DNA of 64,000 bases from Vespa crabro. Its lineage: Eukaryota > Arthropoda > Insecta > Hymenoptera > Vespidae. Under the pieces are notes generated by a model, which did not search any database, was not told the DNA's origin, and saw nothing but the letters and a program-made list of their open reading frames with translations. This document shows, in pieces, positions 1-12,002 of this stretch. Positions within the stretch are counted from its first letter, which is position 1. Every line of letters begins with the position of its first letter. Location: assembly GCF_910589235.1 (NCBI RefSeq), contig NC_060960.1:7134339-7198338 (forward strand). Reading direction: 5' to 3'. The position numbers and the translations under genes were made by a program.

Positions 1-361
1 CGTAAGGACTTCATAAAAGTTTATTACGGCGCAGAATATAAGCAGCAGGTATGCGTACGAGCCCCGCGTGTCGGAAAAACGAAGCGAGCCGTATGCGAAG
101 TGACTACTCTCTCGATTCGTGTCTTTTATTTTTCTTTTTATTTTTCCTTTTTTTCTTTTTTTTTTCTTTGTTTTCTTTCTTTTTTTCTTTTTCTTTTTTA
201 TTTCTTGGTATATCTGGCAGAGAGTGGTGATTCATAAAAAAATACCGATGGTACTTAATAAGATGAATCTTTTATAAATGCGAGTCGTTCTGAACTTTTG
301 GGAGATTTGAATAAATGTTTCTTTATTTTTTTCCCTCTTCTTTTTATTTCTTTTTTTCTTG

Positions 362-392
<31 letters not shown>

Positions 393-874
393 TTTTTTTT
401 TAACTAACAGACCACGTCTACTTTTTAAAGGGATCGCGCGTCTTAATTATAGAGATAAAAGAAAATCTGATTTACATACCCCTTGGTTGGATAATCGATT
501 TAGGCTTCCTGTGAATTTCTAATACGAGAGAATTTCGCACGCAAATGACAAATTTACGGGAATGAAGGAAAATCTGAAATAGTACACGACCGTTCGGAAA
601 CGTTCGAAGAGTTCGACTGAAATTGCATACAAGTGTAAAACTTCCAAGATCTTCGTTTTTTTTTTTCAGTCTTGATATTGCACTTTTTACCTGGCTGTTC
701 AAGGTAAAAAAGAAGAAAAAAAAGAAAAAACAAAATTATCTACTTCAGTACGACCTCGTAGTTTCAGTCACGCGAAATTCAGATATACGCAGAGATAGAA
801 TCCCTTCAAGGACTCGGAAGGGTCCGCTTCTTCCTCCTTTTCCTTCCTCTTTTTTTCTTTCTCTGTTACACACA

Positions 875-905
<31 letters not shown>

Positions 906-1039
906 CCTCTTTTATTCGATACAAAAAAAAAGGAAAAAAACAGAAAAAAAATATACGACCCTTTAAAAAAGCGACCGTAAGCCCCGTAGTTACGAAATTG
1001 CGAAGAATTTCAAGGCTGGCCATAAAAACCTCGAGAAAA

Positions 1040-1450
1040 GAATAGCCGGTCCGTCGCTTCCTGCAATAGTGCGGCTTTTATCTCTGCACGGTGGTCGGCA
1101 AGGTGGCTGCTGGATAGTCCGAACTTCGAGGTCTCTCAAGGGTTGTTAAAAACAGGCTCTTTGGCTAAAAAAGCATTTAACGGGGTGACCGAGAGGGTGT
1201 TTATGGCGGGTGTAGCTGTAAAAGGGTCATAGTCATGGTCACACCATGGGTATCGAGGAGTAAAAAGCCCTCGAAAGGTCGACGATGAGGACGACGAATA
1301 TGAAGCCGGATGAACAAGATCTGAAGAGTCACGATCGGCTTGACCTCGCGATCCCTTCGCATTCGTGTTTTCGCGTTCGTTCTACCGACTCACCTGAAAT
1401 TACGCGCTTTTTTGTCGTCAAGGTCGTTCGGGCCCTTGTAAGAGAACGTT
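1040..1450. promoter_or_regulatory. Candidate cis-regulatory island
   Basis: A GC-richer, repeat-free block between a poly-purine region and AT-rich DNA. It contains TTTATGGC (1200-1207), which matches the Caudal/Abd-B type consensus, plus CTTTTAT and CTAAAAAA motifs. No open frame of note. Enhancer function is an inference from composition and one motif. Confidence 0.3.
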
Positions 1451-3109
1451 AAGCCAACGTTCCTCGACCGTCGTCCGTCTTCTCGGATTTTCCAAATCCT
1501 AAATGCGTATTTTATATACTTTCTCTCTCCACGATAATATTACGAGTTAACATTCTGCATATCACACGTATTTAAATCCTACTTGGATACGTTCTGGGGG
1601 CTTACCAAAGCGATTAATTTTCAATTCTGAACTCACGAATAAAATTTATAGCAGATGTTTTTGCTTTTTATTGAGTCGTTAAATAAAGTAAAACGTAAGT
1701 AGTATTAAATAGTATGTTGTTAGTTCATTATTTTTTTTTTTAAATCTAAAAACGAAATCAAATAAATCGATTTAAAAAAAAAAAAGAAAAAAAAAAGAGA
1801 AAAACTAAAAAGATATGCGTTGGGAAAAACAAACCGATAAGCCATAGAAATTTCAGATTACGTCGAAATTCAATTTTACGAGAGGAATAGGAAGAATCGT
1901 AGTGTGGAAATGAATTCTTTTAAATGTGAGTTAAAATATTAAATAAATTTCATTGAAAATATTCATCACATTGAAATTTTATTATTCGTACGAATGAGTC
2001 GCGAATTATTTTTACAATTTTTGAACGAGCAAAAGAAAGAAGAAAGAAAAGAAAAAAAAAAAAAAAAGAAAATAAATCTCAATAATTTTATCCTAAAAGC
2101 AAGTCTGTATTGGAGAACGTAGAGGTATTCGTAGAGGCAAAAAAAATTTTTTTTTTTTTTTTTTTCTTCCAAGAAAACAAACGAGAATAGGAAGAAAGCA
2201 AAGCAACGATCGGAATCGGAAGGAAACAATTCGAGCCGTCGGATGCGGACGGTGTAAAGGGCCGAACCGTCGGTTCTTAGCTTCGAGACCTCGTAAAAAC
2301 TTCACGAATGTTTCCGAACCCCCGCTTTTTTTCTTCGGACTCTCTTGTTAAAGTTACGCATTTTTTTTTCCCACCCTCAAGGACAACATCAATTGCCAGG
2401 ACAAGTCGTTTAACCAGGCAAGAGTTAGTTCGTCTTTGACCTACGCGTTCGTAACATCGGTCGTTCAGGTTCTTCAATGTTTCTTATTGATTAATTAGAA
2501 ATGTTTGAAAAATCAAACAGATAACAATGAAATCAAACGTTAATTATAATCGCTCAGAGTGTCGCAACAAAAGAGAATATTTCTTGTAGTGAACGAATAA
2601 GAAAATAATGTGAATTCAAAAAGGATTATAAATTCCAATGATCCATTTGTACAAACGAAAAGCTCGTAATACTCTACACGATTTCCCGAGCTCGTGCTAG
2701 CAATGACGGTAACACATAGGAACCAAGGTAATCGAGGTATAAATAACGATAACGTATGAGCTCGATGTGAAGTGCACCAGTACTATTTTGACTGGGTCTC
2801 TCGAAAGCGCAATAACTGGAGCACTCGGGAATCCATATATATTTCGTCTACGATCGGCTTTACTACATAGCGGGAACGAGTTAACTAGATAAATTAGTTG
2901 AGTCGACTCGAGAGCTGAAATAATCACTCGAACTGGTTCGTGGCTTTGGTATAAGTAAGTACTACCTGTGGTCATTTAACGAGCCATCGATAAAATTATT
3001 GCAAGTGATCCTGGGTAATTTAACGAATAGGTATTCAATTGATTGAGAATCAATGAGGACGACAGATTGTCATACGAGATTTAAAGAAAAATGAAGGAAT
3101 AGCCGTTCC

Positions 3110-3117
3110 AAGATGGC
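3110..3117. promoter_or_regulatory. Pho/YY1-type site AAGATGGC
   Basis: AAGATGGC followed by GTC matches the YY1/Pleiohomeotic core (GCCAT with a CTT flank on the other strand). It lies in a GC-richer block from 3.1 to 3.7 kb with the inverted repeat at 3166-3237 and the GCCAT array at 3399-3421. Confidence 0.4.
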
Positions 3118-3165
3118 GTCAGTTTGCGTCCCATCGGAGATTTCTTCTTCCGTTTCGTGTACGAC

Positions 3166-3237
3166 CGACTCGACTATTTATAGTCCTTCTCGCTTTTGTC
3201 ATGTCTACCGGTGTAAGATAAATAAATAGTCGACTCG
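3166..3237. repeat. Inverted repeat with 16-bp arms
   Basis: CGACTCGACTATTTAT (3166-3181) pairs with ATAAATAGTCGACTCG (3222-3237) at 15 of 16 positions across a 40-base loop. The right arm also overlaps AGTCGACTCGAGAG (3228-3241), a 14-mer repeated at 2901-2914. It could be a paired binding site or an RNA stem-loop. The unmatched flanks make a microRNA precursor unlikely. Confidence 0.6.
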
Positions 3238-3398
3238 AGAGAAACGTACGAGTCTCTGGAGTAATCTTAAAGCACACGACCGGCCGTTAGTTTCGCTCGT
3301 CGCTCGTTCGTAGCCGCGTGAACGCAACTCGAAGTGTATAGCGACAACGACCTCTAACCGTAGTCGACAAAAATATTCCCTTTTAACAAACGCCTAAT

Positions 3399-3421
3399 GC
3401 CATCGCCATTGCCATCGCCAT
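3399..3421 (+). repeat. GCCAT hexamer array
   Basis: GCCAT occurs four times at exact 6-bp spacing (3399, 3405, 3411, 3417), with one degenerate TCATCG unit following. It is a small hexamer tandem repeat. GCCAT is also the invariant Pho core, so it could act as a dense Pho array, although the flanks do not match the full consensus. Confidence 0.6.
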
Positions 3422-4531
3422 CGTCATCGTTCGAAAAGTAAAAAATATCCTTGGCTTTACCGAGGCTCCGAACCGAGATACTATTTTTGCTGATCGAAAA
3501 AACAAGCCGAGTTTCAAGAGACAAGACGCGTCTAATCGTCCTACGACACTCGTCGAGACATCGTTCTTCTCGCCAAGATTTTGCGAAATTCTGACGCGAG
3601 CCATCGCGTCGCTACTTCGCGCGTTGAAATTGTCACGAATTTTTATCCTTTCGACGTCGTAAATATTCCAAAGCAATGGGGGGAACGTCGTAAGTGTCGA
3701 GACGCTTGACATAGCACGAACGGTAGATTTGGATCGTAGAATTTACGAGTTCTCCGATATCGTCCCTCATATTTCGATGGATATTATTATCGCCAATGAC
3801 TTACATTGCCTTCCAATGAGCGAGGATTAACGAGCTCTCTCCTGTATATTACGTTGCACGGCTCAATATGGTGCGTATTAATTATTTCAACTCGTTTATT
3901 TGCATCTCTTCTAAAAATAAATCTCGGTTAAGAGTAAAAGAGTTTCCAATCAAATTGGAAACGAAACTGAAAAAAAAAAAAGAGAAAAAAAAAGAAAGAT
4001 AGTAAGAAAGAAAGAAAGAGAAAAAAGAAAGAAACAAAAAATGAAAAACAAAAGGAAAAGAAAACGTAGGTATCTCTACCAACGCAATTATTTTTCGTAT
4101 TGTTTTAACATAATTCGTCGTTCTCTTATAAATAGAACTGAAGAATCTCGAAAGAAGAGAGAGAAAAGAAAAAAGAAAGAAAGAGAAAAACGTTCGTAAT
4201 GGCGAGCGAATATTCGAGAAAGATCGATTTGAACTTTGGTAATACACATTTAAAAGTTAAGTGAGATGCGGAACGTGGTGGTTGTCTACGGCTCGTCGAG
4301 CAGAGGACAAACCCGACCCGAAGATAAGGCCTAATCATCGTCGATATTGCCAGCTCGCGTCGATCGTCGACTTCCGTGAAGCGTAACGTCCAACGCTTGA
4401 AAAATCTTCGATCGTCGCTTGGCATTCTTCGTCAGTCGACAGTCTCTCTATTTGTATAGATAGTATGTAAAACGACAAACGAGAAGAAAAGAAAACGTCG
4501 ACGTATCTCACATAGGCTTGAACGATACGAT

Positions 4532-4554
4532 TCTCTCCCTCTCTCTCTCTCTCT

Positions 4555-4606
<52 letters not shown>

Positions 4607-4607
4607 A
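4532..4607. repeat. (CT)n microsatellite
   Basis: About 76 bp of CT repeat with short T interruptions. GA/CT tracts of this kind bind GAGA factor/Pipsqueak-type proteins in flies. Confidence 0.95.
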
Positions 4608-5094
4608 TGGTAAAGTATGACGCTAATGGTGCGTTCTAGTCTCGAGTTTCGTTTTTCGGAAGCACCGGATAAATTTCCAAGAGTTTTCAAACCTTACCCG
4701 ATAAACTCGGCCTCGTAACGATAGTTTTGACGATAACGCAAAAAAATATTATAAAGAAGACGAAAACACATAAGTACCTATTTACATATTTACTTACATA
4801 ATTCTGCATCATCGATTATCATTCCGAAGTGCAAAATAAAATCAAAATATCCAAAAGTAGTGAGAAGAGATTGGTAGAGGGGGCGAGAGCAAGGGGTGGG
4901 GGGAGGAGTGACGGCGGCGAGAGATTTTCTCAGCTGCTAAGGAGTTGAGCGCAATGATCAGGGAACAGTATGTATGAAGATAAAAAGAAAAGGAAAGGCG
5001 AAAATAAGAAGGAGAGGAAGATAGGAGAAATACAGGAGAAGCCGTGGCGTTCGGGCAGGTCAGGAACTCGTTGCCATATCAATATACCTAAGTG

Positions 5095-5275
5095 AAATGA
5101 TACGAGTCGGCCGTAAAGCTCGACAGTAATGACGCATTAGGGGGTTGCCGGGCCGATTTAGCCGGCTATCAAACAAAAGGCAACTTTTACCGGATCCGGC
5201 CGAGGCGGTCGGTGTCGGTGTCGGTGGCGATGGCGGACGAGCGAGTTGGCTGTGCTGACTGGCGCGCGCGCGCGC

Positions 5276-5331
<56 letters not shown>

Positions 5332-5560
5332 TCTCTCTTTCTCGCGAGCTCGAGCCCTCTTAAGAGGTTCGGCTGGCGCACTCGCGCCGAGAAAGTGCCG
5401 GGCCACTTATACCTGACGTTTTATGCGTTTTATAGGCGCGACGTGAGTTTCGTGTGCCAAACAGCGCATAAAAGTGCAATCAGATTGGTCGTTCTCGTCG
5501 TTACTGCGTTACGGATTATTCATGAGGACTCCGCCCGCTAAAACCGAGTCCTCCGCGCGC
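5095..5560. promoter_or_regulatory. Candidate cis-regulatory island with CATAAAA motifs
   Basis: A GC-rich block interrupted by a CT tract (5281-5342). It holds CCGTAAAG near 5110, GTTTTATGCG and GTTTTATAGG near 5420-5440, and GCGCATAAAAG near 5464. CATAAA/TTTATG and CGTAAA are Caudal/Abd-B class half-sites. A run of alternating CG dinucleotides sits just before the CT tract. No coding frame is credible. Enhancer identity is inferred. Confidence 0.35.
5281..5342. repeat. (CT)n microsatellite
   Basis: About 60 bp of CT repeat preceded by a (GC)n run at about 5263-5277. Confidence 0.95.
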
Positions 5561-6501
5561 GCTCCAGCTTGTTCCTTGACGCGAGTCCCAGTCACCGCGA
5601 GAACTTCCATTAACAACGGGATTATTATACCTTTATGCCGTCTTAAATATAATCGCTTATCGCGCGGCACTTTGTACCGATTACGTTTCATGTCCGCGAA
5701 CCTACTGTGAGTGGACTCCCATCGCTTAGTTATTTATATTCATTCGCAATCGAAACTATATCAAACTAGTTTCTTTCTTGATTTCTAATAAAACGGAATC
5801 GAATGAAACTCTACTTAAGAAAACTTGAAACCGTTCGGACTAAGAAACGATAAAACGTAATCGAATGGAAAGGAGAGAGGAATGAGAAATGTAAGCCTCT
5901 CTGGGAGATCTTTGAAATTTTTTCCACGTGTTTTGTGATCGAAAAGACGATCGTCTCATGCGATCGAAATTGGAAAATTAGTTTCGCGTCAAAAGGAGCG
6001 AGTAATGATAGTCTCCTTCAAAATTCGCGGTTGTTTCTCGAACGAGTCGACTTCAGCGAGTCCTCACTTCCGAAAAATTAAGACGGATAATGACTATAAT
6101 TCGATCGTTCTTAAAAGTTCCAGTAAAAGCTCCAATTTTCATACAATGTTGCTCTTCTTAAACACTTTTAACGCCGAGAGCGCGAAAATTGCGAGGCAAA
6201 AACCGTTCTTACTCTGATCGAGGCCCTGCATGGTAGTAAGGTAACTAGTCTTTTAACAAAGGGCCGAGTCGCGATACTTATCGATTTTAATTCGGTCTGT
6301 CGGCAAAGTACAAAAACGCAAAATTTTGATCGTTATCGTCTTGCGCATCGATGTGTCAAGATACGATCCAGAACCGGTTTTTACAAACTACGCCCAAAGA
6401 AATTCGATTGTAAAACGAAGGATGAGAACTTGGACGTTCGATAGATCTCGATAAAATTAAACCACAAGAAGAAATATCATTCGAAATCGTGATGTATGTA
6501 T

Positions 6502-6526
6502 GTAGGTACCTACCTACCCTACCTAC
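6502..6526. promoter_or_regulatory. Palindromic TAGGTA cluster
   Basis: GTAGGTACCTAC (6502-6513) is a perfect 12-bp palindrome. CTACCTA, the complement of the TAGteam heptamer TAGGTAG, follows at 6510-6516 and 6519-6525. TAGGTAG is a known variant of the Zelda/Vielfaltig pioneer-factor site in flies. Binding here is inferred. Confidence 0.4.
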
Positions 6527-7749
6527 GATCATTTTCAATCGCTTATCGTATCAACCATAAAGTTACTCGTATTCATTAAAAAACATGCCATTAATTGTCT
6601 TCTTGATTTTCTTTGGTCGTTATTAAATTTATTCGTATACGTTAAGGATGATTAAAGGATTTTTCCTTTAATTTGAATCTTCGAATTTTGTTAAAAATTA
6701 TGCCTTAAATTGTCCGTTCCAAATGGAAAAAGGAATTAAGCGACATACTTTTTGGAAAATAAAAAAACATATCAACGTATGATTCCGATTTGTGAGTTTA
6801 AAACGAAAAAACAACCAACGTATATTCGACGACAATTTCGCAGTATCGTTTATTAATTACTCGAAATGTGCCTCGAATTAGTCGCCCTCGTAAACGATAC
6901 GTCACGTATTCAATTTACAATCGCGCTACTCGCGACAGAATAAATTAATGTCCGCTCAATAGTGTCTCTCTCGCATAACAAATGTCGCATTATCGTGCGT
7001 ACGCGCATGTACTGCGTTTAGAAGAAGAAGAAGAAAAAAAAAAAAAAAGAAGAAAAAAATATGGACGATTCAACGTTTTTCTTCTTTCTCAAAAAACAAT
7101 CATCTTCTTTTAAAAACAAGGATTACGAAAGACATTATACCCAGATATTTGGGTACATAAATTCGTTTGTCAATGAACGTGAAACTAAACGAAAAATTTC
7201 ATTCCCCACGAAATTCCATTGATATTGATCGAATCATAAAAAACAATCACCCTTTGCGTTACGAAAGCTAGATATACGCAGATTTTGAAATAAGAGTAAC
7301 ATCAACTTGGTAGAAAGGAGCTAGAAATAGCACAGGGTGAACCTAAAGAGGAAGGAGTATGAAAGAGTGGTGCGAACGATCGATGGGTTACGCATAGGCG
7401 TCTCTGCGACGGCAAAATACCCATAGGCGAGAAACTTTTCGAAAAGCACGTTACTTTAACTTAAGAGCAATCGACTCTATACGAGATAGTTACTTTCAAG
7501 ATGAAGTATAAGAAAGGAGGATGGGGGAAAAGAAAAAAGAAAACGATACCTTCGATCGCGCATCGGGCCTTCGAATCCATAAGTGTTTTGCTCCCGCGTG
7601 ACTCTGGCAGCGGCACGTGTCAAAGGGTAAAAGAGGGAAGAAGAAAGAGGAGAAAAAGCCGCGGCGGCGAAGCGTTTGCGTGTTTGTGCGCATGCGAGTA
7701 ACGAAAAAGACAGAGATGGATAGAGAAAGAAAGAGAAAGAGGGACGAAG

Positions 7750-7888
7750 AGCGTGGCTACATCCAAGATGGCCGCTGCTGCCTCGTCCTCACCCCACGTG
7801 ATTCTTCGTACTCACTCCCTCTCTTTTTCTCTCACACACACATACACACAACGCATATGTCTCTTTCTCTTTTTCTCCACCTCTCTTA

Positions 7889-7945
<57 letters not shown>

Positions 7946-7960
7946 TCACTCGTTGAAAGA
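7750..7960. promoter_or_regulatory. PRE-like module A: Pho site beside CT tract
   Basis: AAGATGGC followed by CGC (7765-7775) is a strong YY1/Pho match. About 120 bp further on is a CT-rich tract (7860-7948). Polycomb response elements in flies combine Pho/GCCAT sites with GAGA/Pipsqueak tracts. The module is about 21.5 kb upstream of the Ubx start codon. Confidence 0.4.
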
Positions 7961-8580
7961 CCAGCTCGCTCCTCGTCCAAAACTATCCACACGCAACTTT
8001 ACACAGCTTCGCGTTTACGCCGAATATTTTTAAACCACCCAGTCAGTATCCTCCTCTTCCCACTTTTGACTCTCCCCAACTTAACTTCTCTTTCTGCTCT
8101 CCTACGACGCATTCGTATTTCTAAATCATCGAGGTTGCTTTACGGCGACGAGGATGCGCGAAAACGTGCACGTCGTCGATCGTGCATTGAGAACGCGTTC
8201 GCTCGAACTTTGTCGCACGATACGCACCCTGATTCGATCTACAATACAGAAGGGAAAGAAAGGGAACCATAGTGGGGGATGACGAGGAAAGACATCGTAA
8301 GGGTAGAATCGAGTGTTTTGATTTCACCAGAAATGAGGACAATTATTGGAATTCGTTTTACGAATCTCTAAAGTGCTCGTTTATGCACGAGTAAATTCGA
8401 TTAATTAATTTAAAAAAAAATATTGAATCGATGTTATCGTTGATTTAATAATCGTTTTTAAAGGAAGGAATAAACGTATCATCATTTTACAATGAGTTTT
8501 AATCACTTTTAAAGTTTCTATTAATAATTATTGCATACTCGCTGTATGGAGACGGACTATGATTTCGATAAAAAAAAAGA

Positions 8581-8632
8581 GAAAGAGAGAGAGAGAGAGA
8601 GAGAGAATGAGAGAGAGAAAGAAAGAAAGAGA
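8581..8632. repeat. (GA)n microsatellite
   Basis: Roughly 50 bp of GA/GAAA repeat. Confidence 0.95.
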
Positions 8633-8833
8633 AAATTAGATTGGATATTCTATGATAAAAACGAGCGACTTCGTAATTTCTCTCGCATCCGAAAAGCTCG
8701 TTGAACTTTGGTAAAGCGGTTCGGCACGAAAGGTTTCTAGTTCGAGAGTCACGCGAGAAGACGTACGATACATCGCGTGTGGAAACGAGAAAAAAAGAGA
8801 GAGAGAGAAAGAGACAGAGACGAAACAAGGAGC

Positions 8834-8875
8834 ATGTGTGTTTTTGTGTGATGTGTGTGTGTGTGTCTGTGTGTG
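8834..8875. repeat. (GT)n microsatellite
   Basis: Interrupted GT repeat, between GA-rich stretches. Confidence 0.85.
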
Positions 8876-8929
8876 GTACGAAGGAACGAAAAGAAAGAGA
8901 GAGAAAGAGAGAGACAAATAGACAGTAGG

Positions 8930-9391
8930 AGATGGGCGACGGTTTAGCGAAGGGGCTTTTCGAGAAAAAGAGTGGGGGTAGAGAGAGAGAAAGAGAGAGA
9001 GAGAAAAGGAGGGAGAAACGAGGTACGTCGACACGATGGACCAAGGAACGGCAGCAGGGATGGAAGGAAGGAGAATTCAAGATGGCCGACGCGCGAGCGC
9101 GGCGTGCGCATCGCGCTCACCGAAACTCTTGACGAGGGCCACGGAAGCACGATGTGGAAGTGCGAAGCACGAGACAGTGAACTTTCCCGCGAGTGAACTC
9201 CGCTCTCGTCGTCGGCTTCCTCCGAGAACGACTTCGTGGACCAGGAGAAATGCGAGGACACGCGAAGCGCGCCGACCACGCCCAGGTCGCCACGACGGCG
9301 GCCATCTTGATCGCGTGATGCACCACGGTACACGAGGCGCTGCAACCCTAGCAACCAACTCTACTATCCTTCGCTGACGCCATCGGTCAGG

Positions 9392-9488
<97 letters not shown>

Positions 9489-9490
9489 AT
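8930..9490. promoter_or_regulatory. PRE-like module B: two Pho octamers flanked by GA and CT tracts
   Basis: Within 560 bp there is a GA tract (8977-9012), AAGATGGC (9079-9086), the same octamer reversed as GCCATCTTG (9301-9309), and a pure (CT)n of about 89 bp (9396-9484). The unique DNA between them is GC-rich. This is the densest Pho plus GAGA arrangement in the window. It sits about 20 kb 5' of the Ubx start, similar in relative place to the Drosophila bxd PRE. YY1-type sites also occur at transcription starts, so a promoter of a non-coding RNA is an alternative. Overlapping open frames here conflict on both strands and look spurious. Confidence 0.45.
9396..9484. repeat. (CT)n microsatellite, longest in the window
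   Basis: About 44 uninterrupted CT units. Confidence 0.97.
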
Positions 9491-11060
9491 CTCATATCTC
9501 CAATTTTCCAACGTATCATCTTTCTTTTCTTTTGACTTTTTCGTCCTCTATCGAATACAAACTTCGTATAGAAATAATAATATCGTTTGCTTATCGCGTC
9601 GTATTTTATTATCCTTTATGTCCTTGTGCCTTTCCAATTCTCTTCGAAGTCGATTATTTGATCGATTAAAAACGTATCAGAGGATCGAATGTAGATATCT
9701 CTATATTATGTTTATAAACAACTTTGGTGCGCATGCGCGCCCGCTAACTATGTTGTTTACCTGAGTGGTTTTATCGTCGAAAAGGGGATAACTGCAAAAT
9801 CATGAACTTATCGAAAGTGTTCTAATGTAAAAGTTGAATGGAACATTATACTTATGTAAATAGCAGTGCATTTAAAATAAATAGGTACATTTTGGTCTCA
9901 CGTAAGTGAGTAACCTTAATAACGACGAGCTTTTGAATGTTGTGATCGGTAGGTACACAACAAAAAGCTATGTTTATCTAAATGTGAGTCAAACAGTAAT
10001 CTATTTCGTGGAACGAATTCAACAAAATAATCGTGTAGATTCTTTAGATTGTATTTTTAACTGACTTCTCATTGTTATACATCTTTCAAATGCGTATTTC
10101 AAAATGGTCATTCACCTCGAAAGAAAGAAAGCCTTTTCTCTCTTGGATAAAAGAAATAAATTAACGTTGAGTAAGTTGCGTTGTTACAAAAATACGGAAT
10201 ACCTACATAGCTAGGTACTTACATACGTTCGTCGATTCGTACATTTATTTTTATCGTCGCGAGTTTCGATAGCATCGCATTTACCTAACTACGAGAGACA
10301 TATCCCCTTACCAGAGCAGCAAACCTATAAAGCCAAGAGTACTTCGGCTCGAGTTTCACGAAGTCTCCCATCTCCGAGCGACTTATAGACGTGTTATATA
10401 TCAGATAAACGTTTTCTCTCCTTCATACTCCCTACCCTTCTACCCCGTACCATATTTGTACGCAAGTAGTAGCAACGTCGACTAAGCGCAATAAACTTTC
10501 GCCGATCCGAGATAAACTCATCGGTTGAAAACGGCAGAGTTACCAACGATATCGGAATATCAGCTTTTTCTCACAATCTTCCAGATACGTAGAATACGTA
10601 TATCGTTCTTGAGACCGTCCAAGATAAATCTTATCCTTGTCCCAGTCTTTCTATATCTTCTTTCTCTTTCTCTTTTTTCATTTCTTTTCTTTCTATTCTT
10701 TTTTCTTTTTTTTTTTTTTTTGTTTTCTTTCATCAGAGGAACGCGCGAAAACGACAAAAGAGAGTTCCACGGCAAAACGCAAAATTCGTTTTCACGTTGG
10801 AAAGGTCCGAGTAATCGGTCGATATCGTACCGCCTGAACCTACATGGTTTGGCTTTCGACAAGGGTAAGCAAAAGTGGTAGGAGTGGATGGAAGGAAAGG
10901 CGGTGGGTAGCTGTGATGGGTACGAGTGGTCGACTATCTTGAGGTATCCGACGTTCACAAGGAGGTGAGTCGGCTCCGCCTCGCGAGATATCGTCAGAAA
11001 AACCGGCCGGAATTGCTTCATCCGAGCAAGAACTATCTCCCGCGGTGAATCTGGATATTA
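9490..11060. other. No gene seen
   Basis: Mixed-composition DNA with a T-rich stretch at 10660-10722. The TAGGTA-type pair ACCTA-catagc-TAGGT is at 10201-10216. Nothing else recognisable. Confidence 0.6.
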
Positions 11061-11108
11061 ATCAGTGGAGACACACGGCCAGCGAAGAAACGCGGTAGAA
11101 GAAAGGAC

Positions 11109-11118
11109 TGAGAGAAAA

Positions 11119-11162
<44 letters not shown>

Positions 11163-11182
11163 AAAGAAAGAGAGAGAAAGAA
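11109..11182. repeat. (GA)n microsatellite with adjacent CCGACGCG
   Basis: GA/GAAA repeat followed within about 20 bp by GGCCGCCGACGCG (11196-11208). The same GA-then-GGCCGACGCG order is seen near 9082 and 20231. Confidence 0.9.
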
Positions 11183-11394
11183 GGGAAGATTTCAGGGCCG
11201 CCGACGCGCCGTCATTGTTGTTGCTGTTCCTTCGGCGAGTCTTCTTCTTCCATACACGAACCGAGCAGCAGGTTGGAGAAAAGACATCGTGAGATGAATA
11301 CACTAAAGGGGGGGGGGGAGCTGAGACAAGGGCAGCCTTCGAGATCAGAACAAAAAGAGTAAAAAGGGGGAAAGAGAAAAAGAGGAATTTCAAA

Positions 11395-11397
<3 letters not shown>

Positions 11398-11430
<33 letters not shown>

Positions 11431-11460
11431 AGAAGGAGAGAAAAAGAGAGATAGAGAAAG
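11398..11460. repeat. (GA)n microsatellite
   Basis: GA repeat with interruptions. A poly-G run lies about 80 bp upstream (about 11308-11318). Confidence 0.95.
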
Positions 11461-11579
11461 AATCTATGATGCGTCCTCAAGGAAAGTACATTCGCAGAGT
11501 GAAAAACTGGAGAAAAGGAGGGAATAGAAATTTCGTGGTTCGTAAGGAAAATCGTTGGAACGAGGGAAACTAGCGATTA

Positions 11580-11611
11580 GAGAAAGAGAGAGAGAAAGAA
11601 TAAAAGAAAGG

Positions 11612-11646
<35 letters not shown>
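11580..11646. repeat. (GA)n microsatellite
   Basis: GA/GAAA repeat in a purine-rich stretch that runs on to about 11880. Confidence 0.95.
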
Positions 11647-11651
<5 letters not shown>

Positions 11652-11912
11652 AAGGATAGGGAAAAGGTATCGTTTGAGGCCATTCGAGAAGGATAGAGGG
11701 AAGAAGAAACGATAAACGATGAAAGCACATACAGAAGAAAAGGAAATGGTCGAAGACAGAAAAGGACTTGTCCCAAGAAGGAGGGACCTAAGGGGACGAA
11801 AAGGAGAAAAAGGGACGGAAGAAGGTGGAGAAGGAGCGGCGGAATGGCGAAGAAGAAAAAGAGGTGGGGAGAAGCACGTTATTGCCTTCTCTCGCGTACT
11901 ACTACTCGGTTG

Positions 11913-11969
<57 letters not shown>

Positions 11970-11970
11970 T

Positions 11971-12001
<31 letters not shown>

Positions 12002-12002
12002 T
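11913..12002. repeat. (CT)n / (CTTT)n microsatellite
   Basis: CT repeat grading into CTTT units. The preceding 300 bp is purine-rich, so the strand asymmetry switches abruptly here. Confidence 0.95.

Noticed and set aside
3166..3237. MicroRNA precursor
   Set aside because: The stem is only 16 bp with a 40-base loop and no extended pairing on either side.
7141..7158. Near-palindrome TACCCAGATATTTGGGTA
   Set aside because: Short and isolated; could be chance in 64 kb.
9036..9377. 113-codon Arg-rich frame and a competing 144-codon minus-strand frame
   Set aside because: Both cover the same GC-rich island with the Pho sites and CT tract; neither resembles a known protein.
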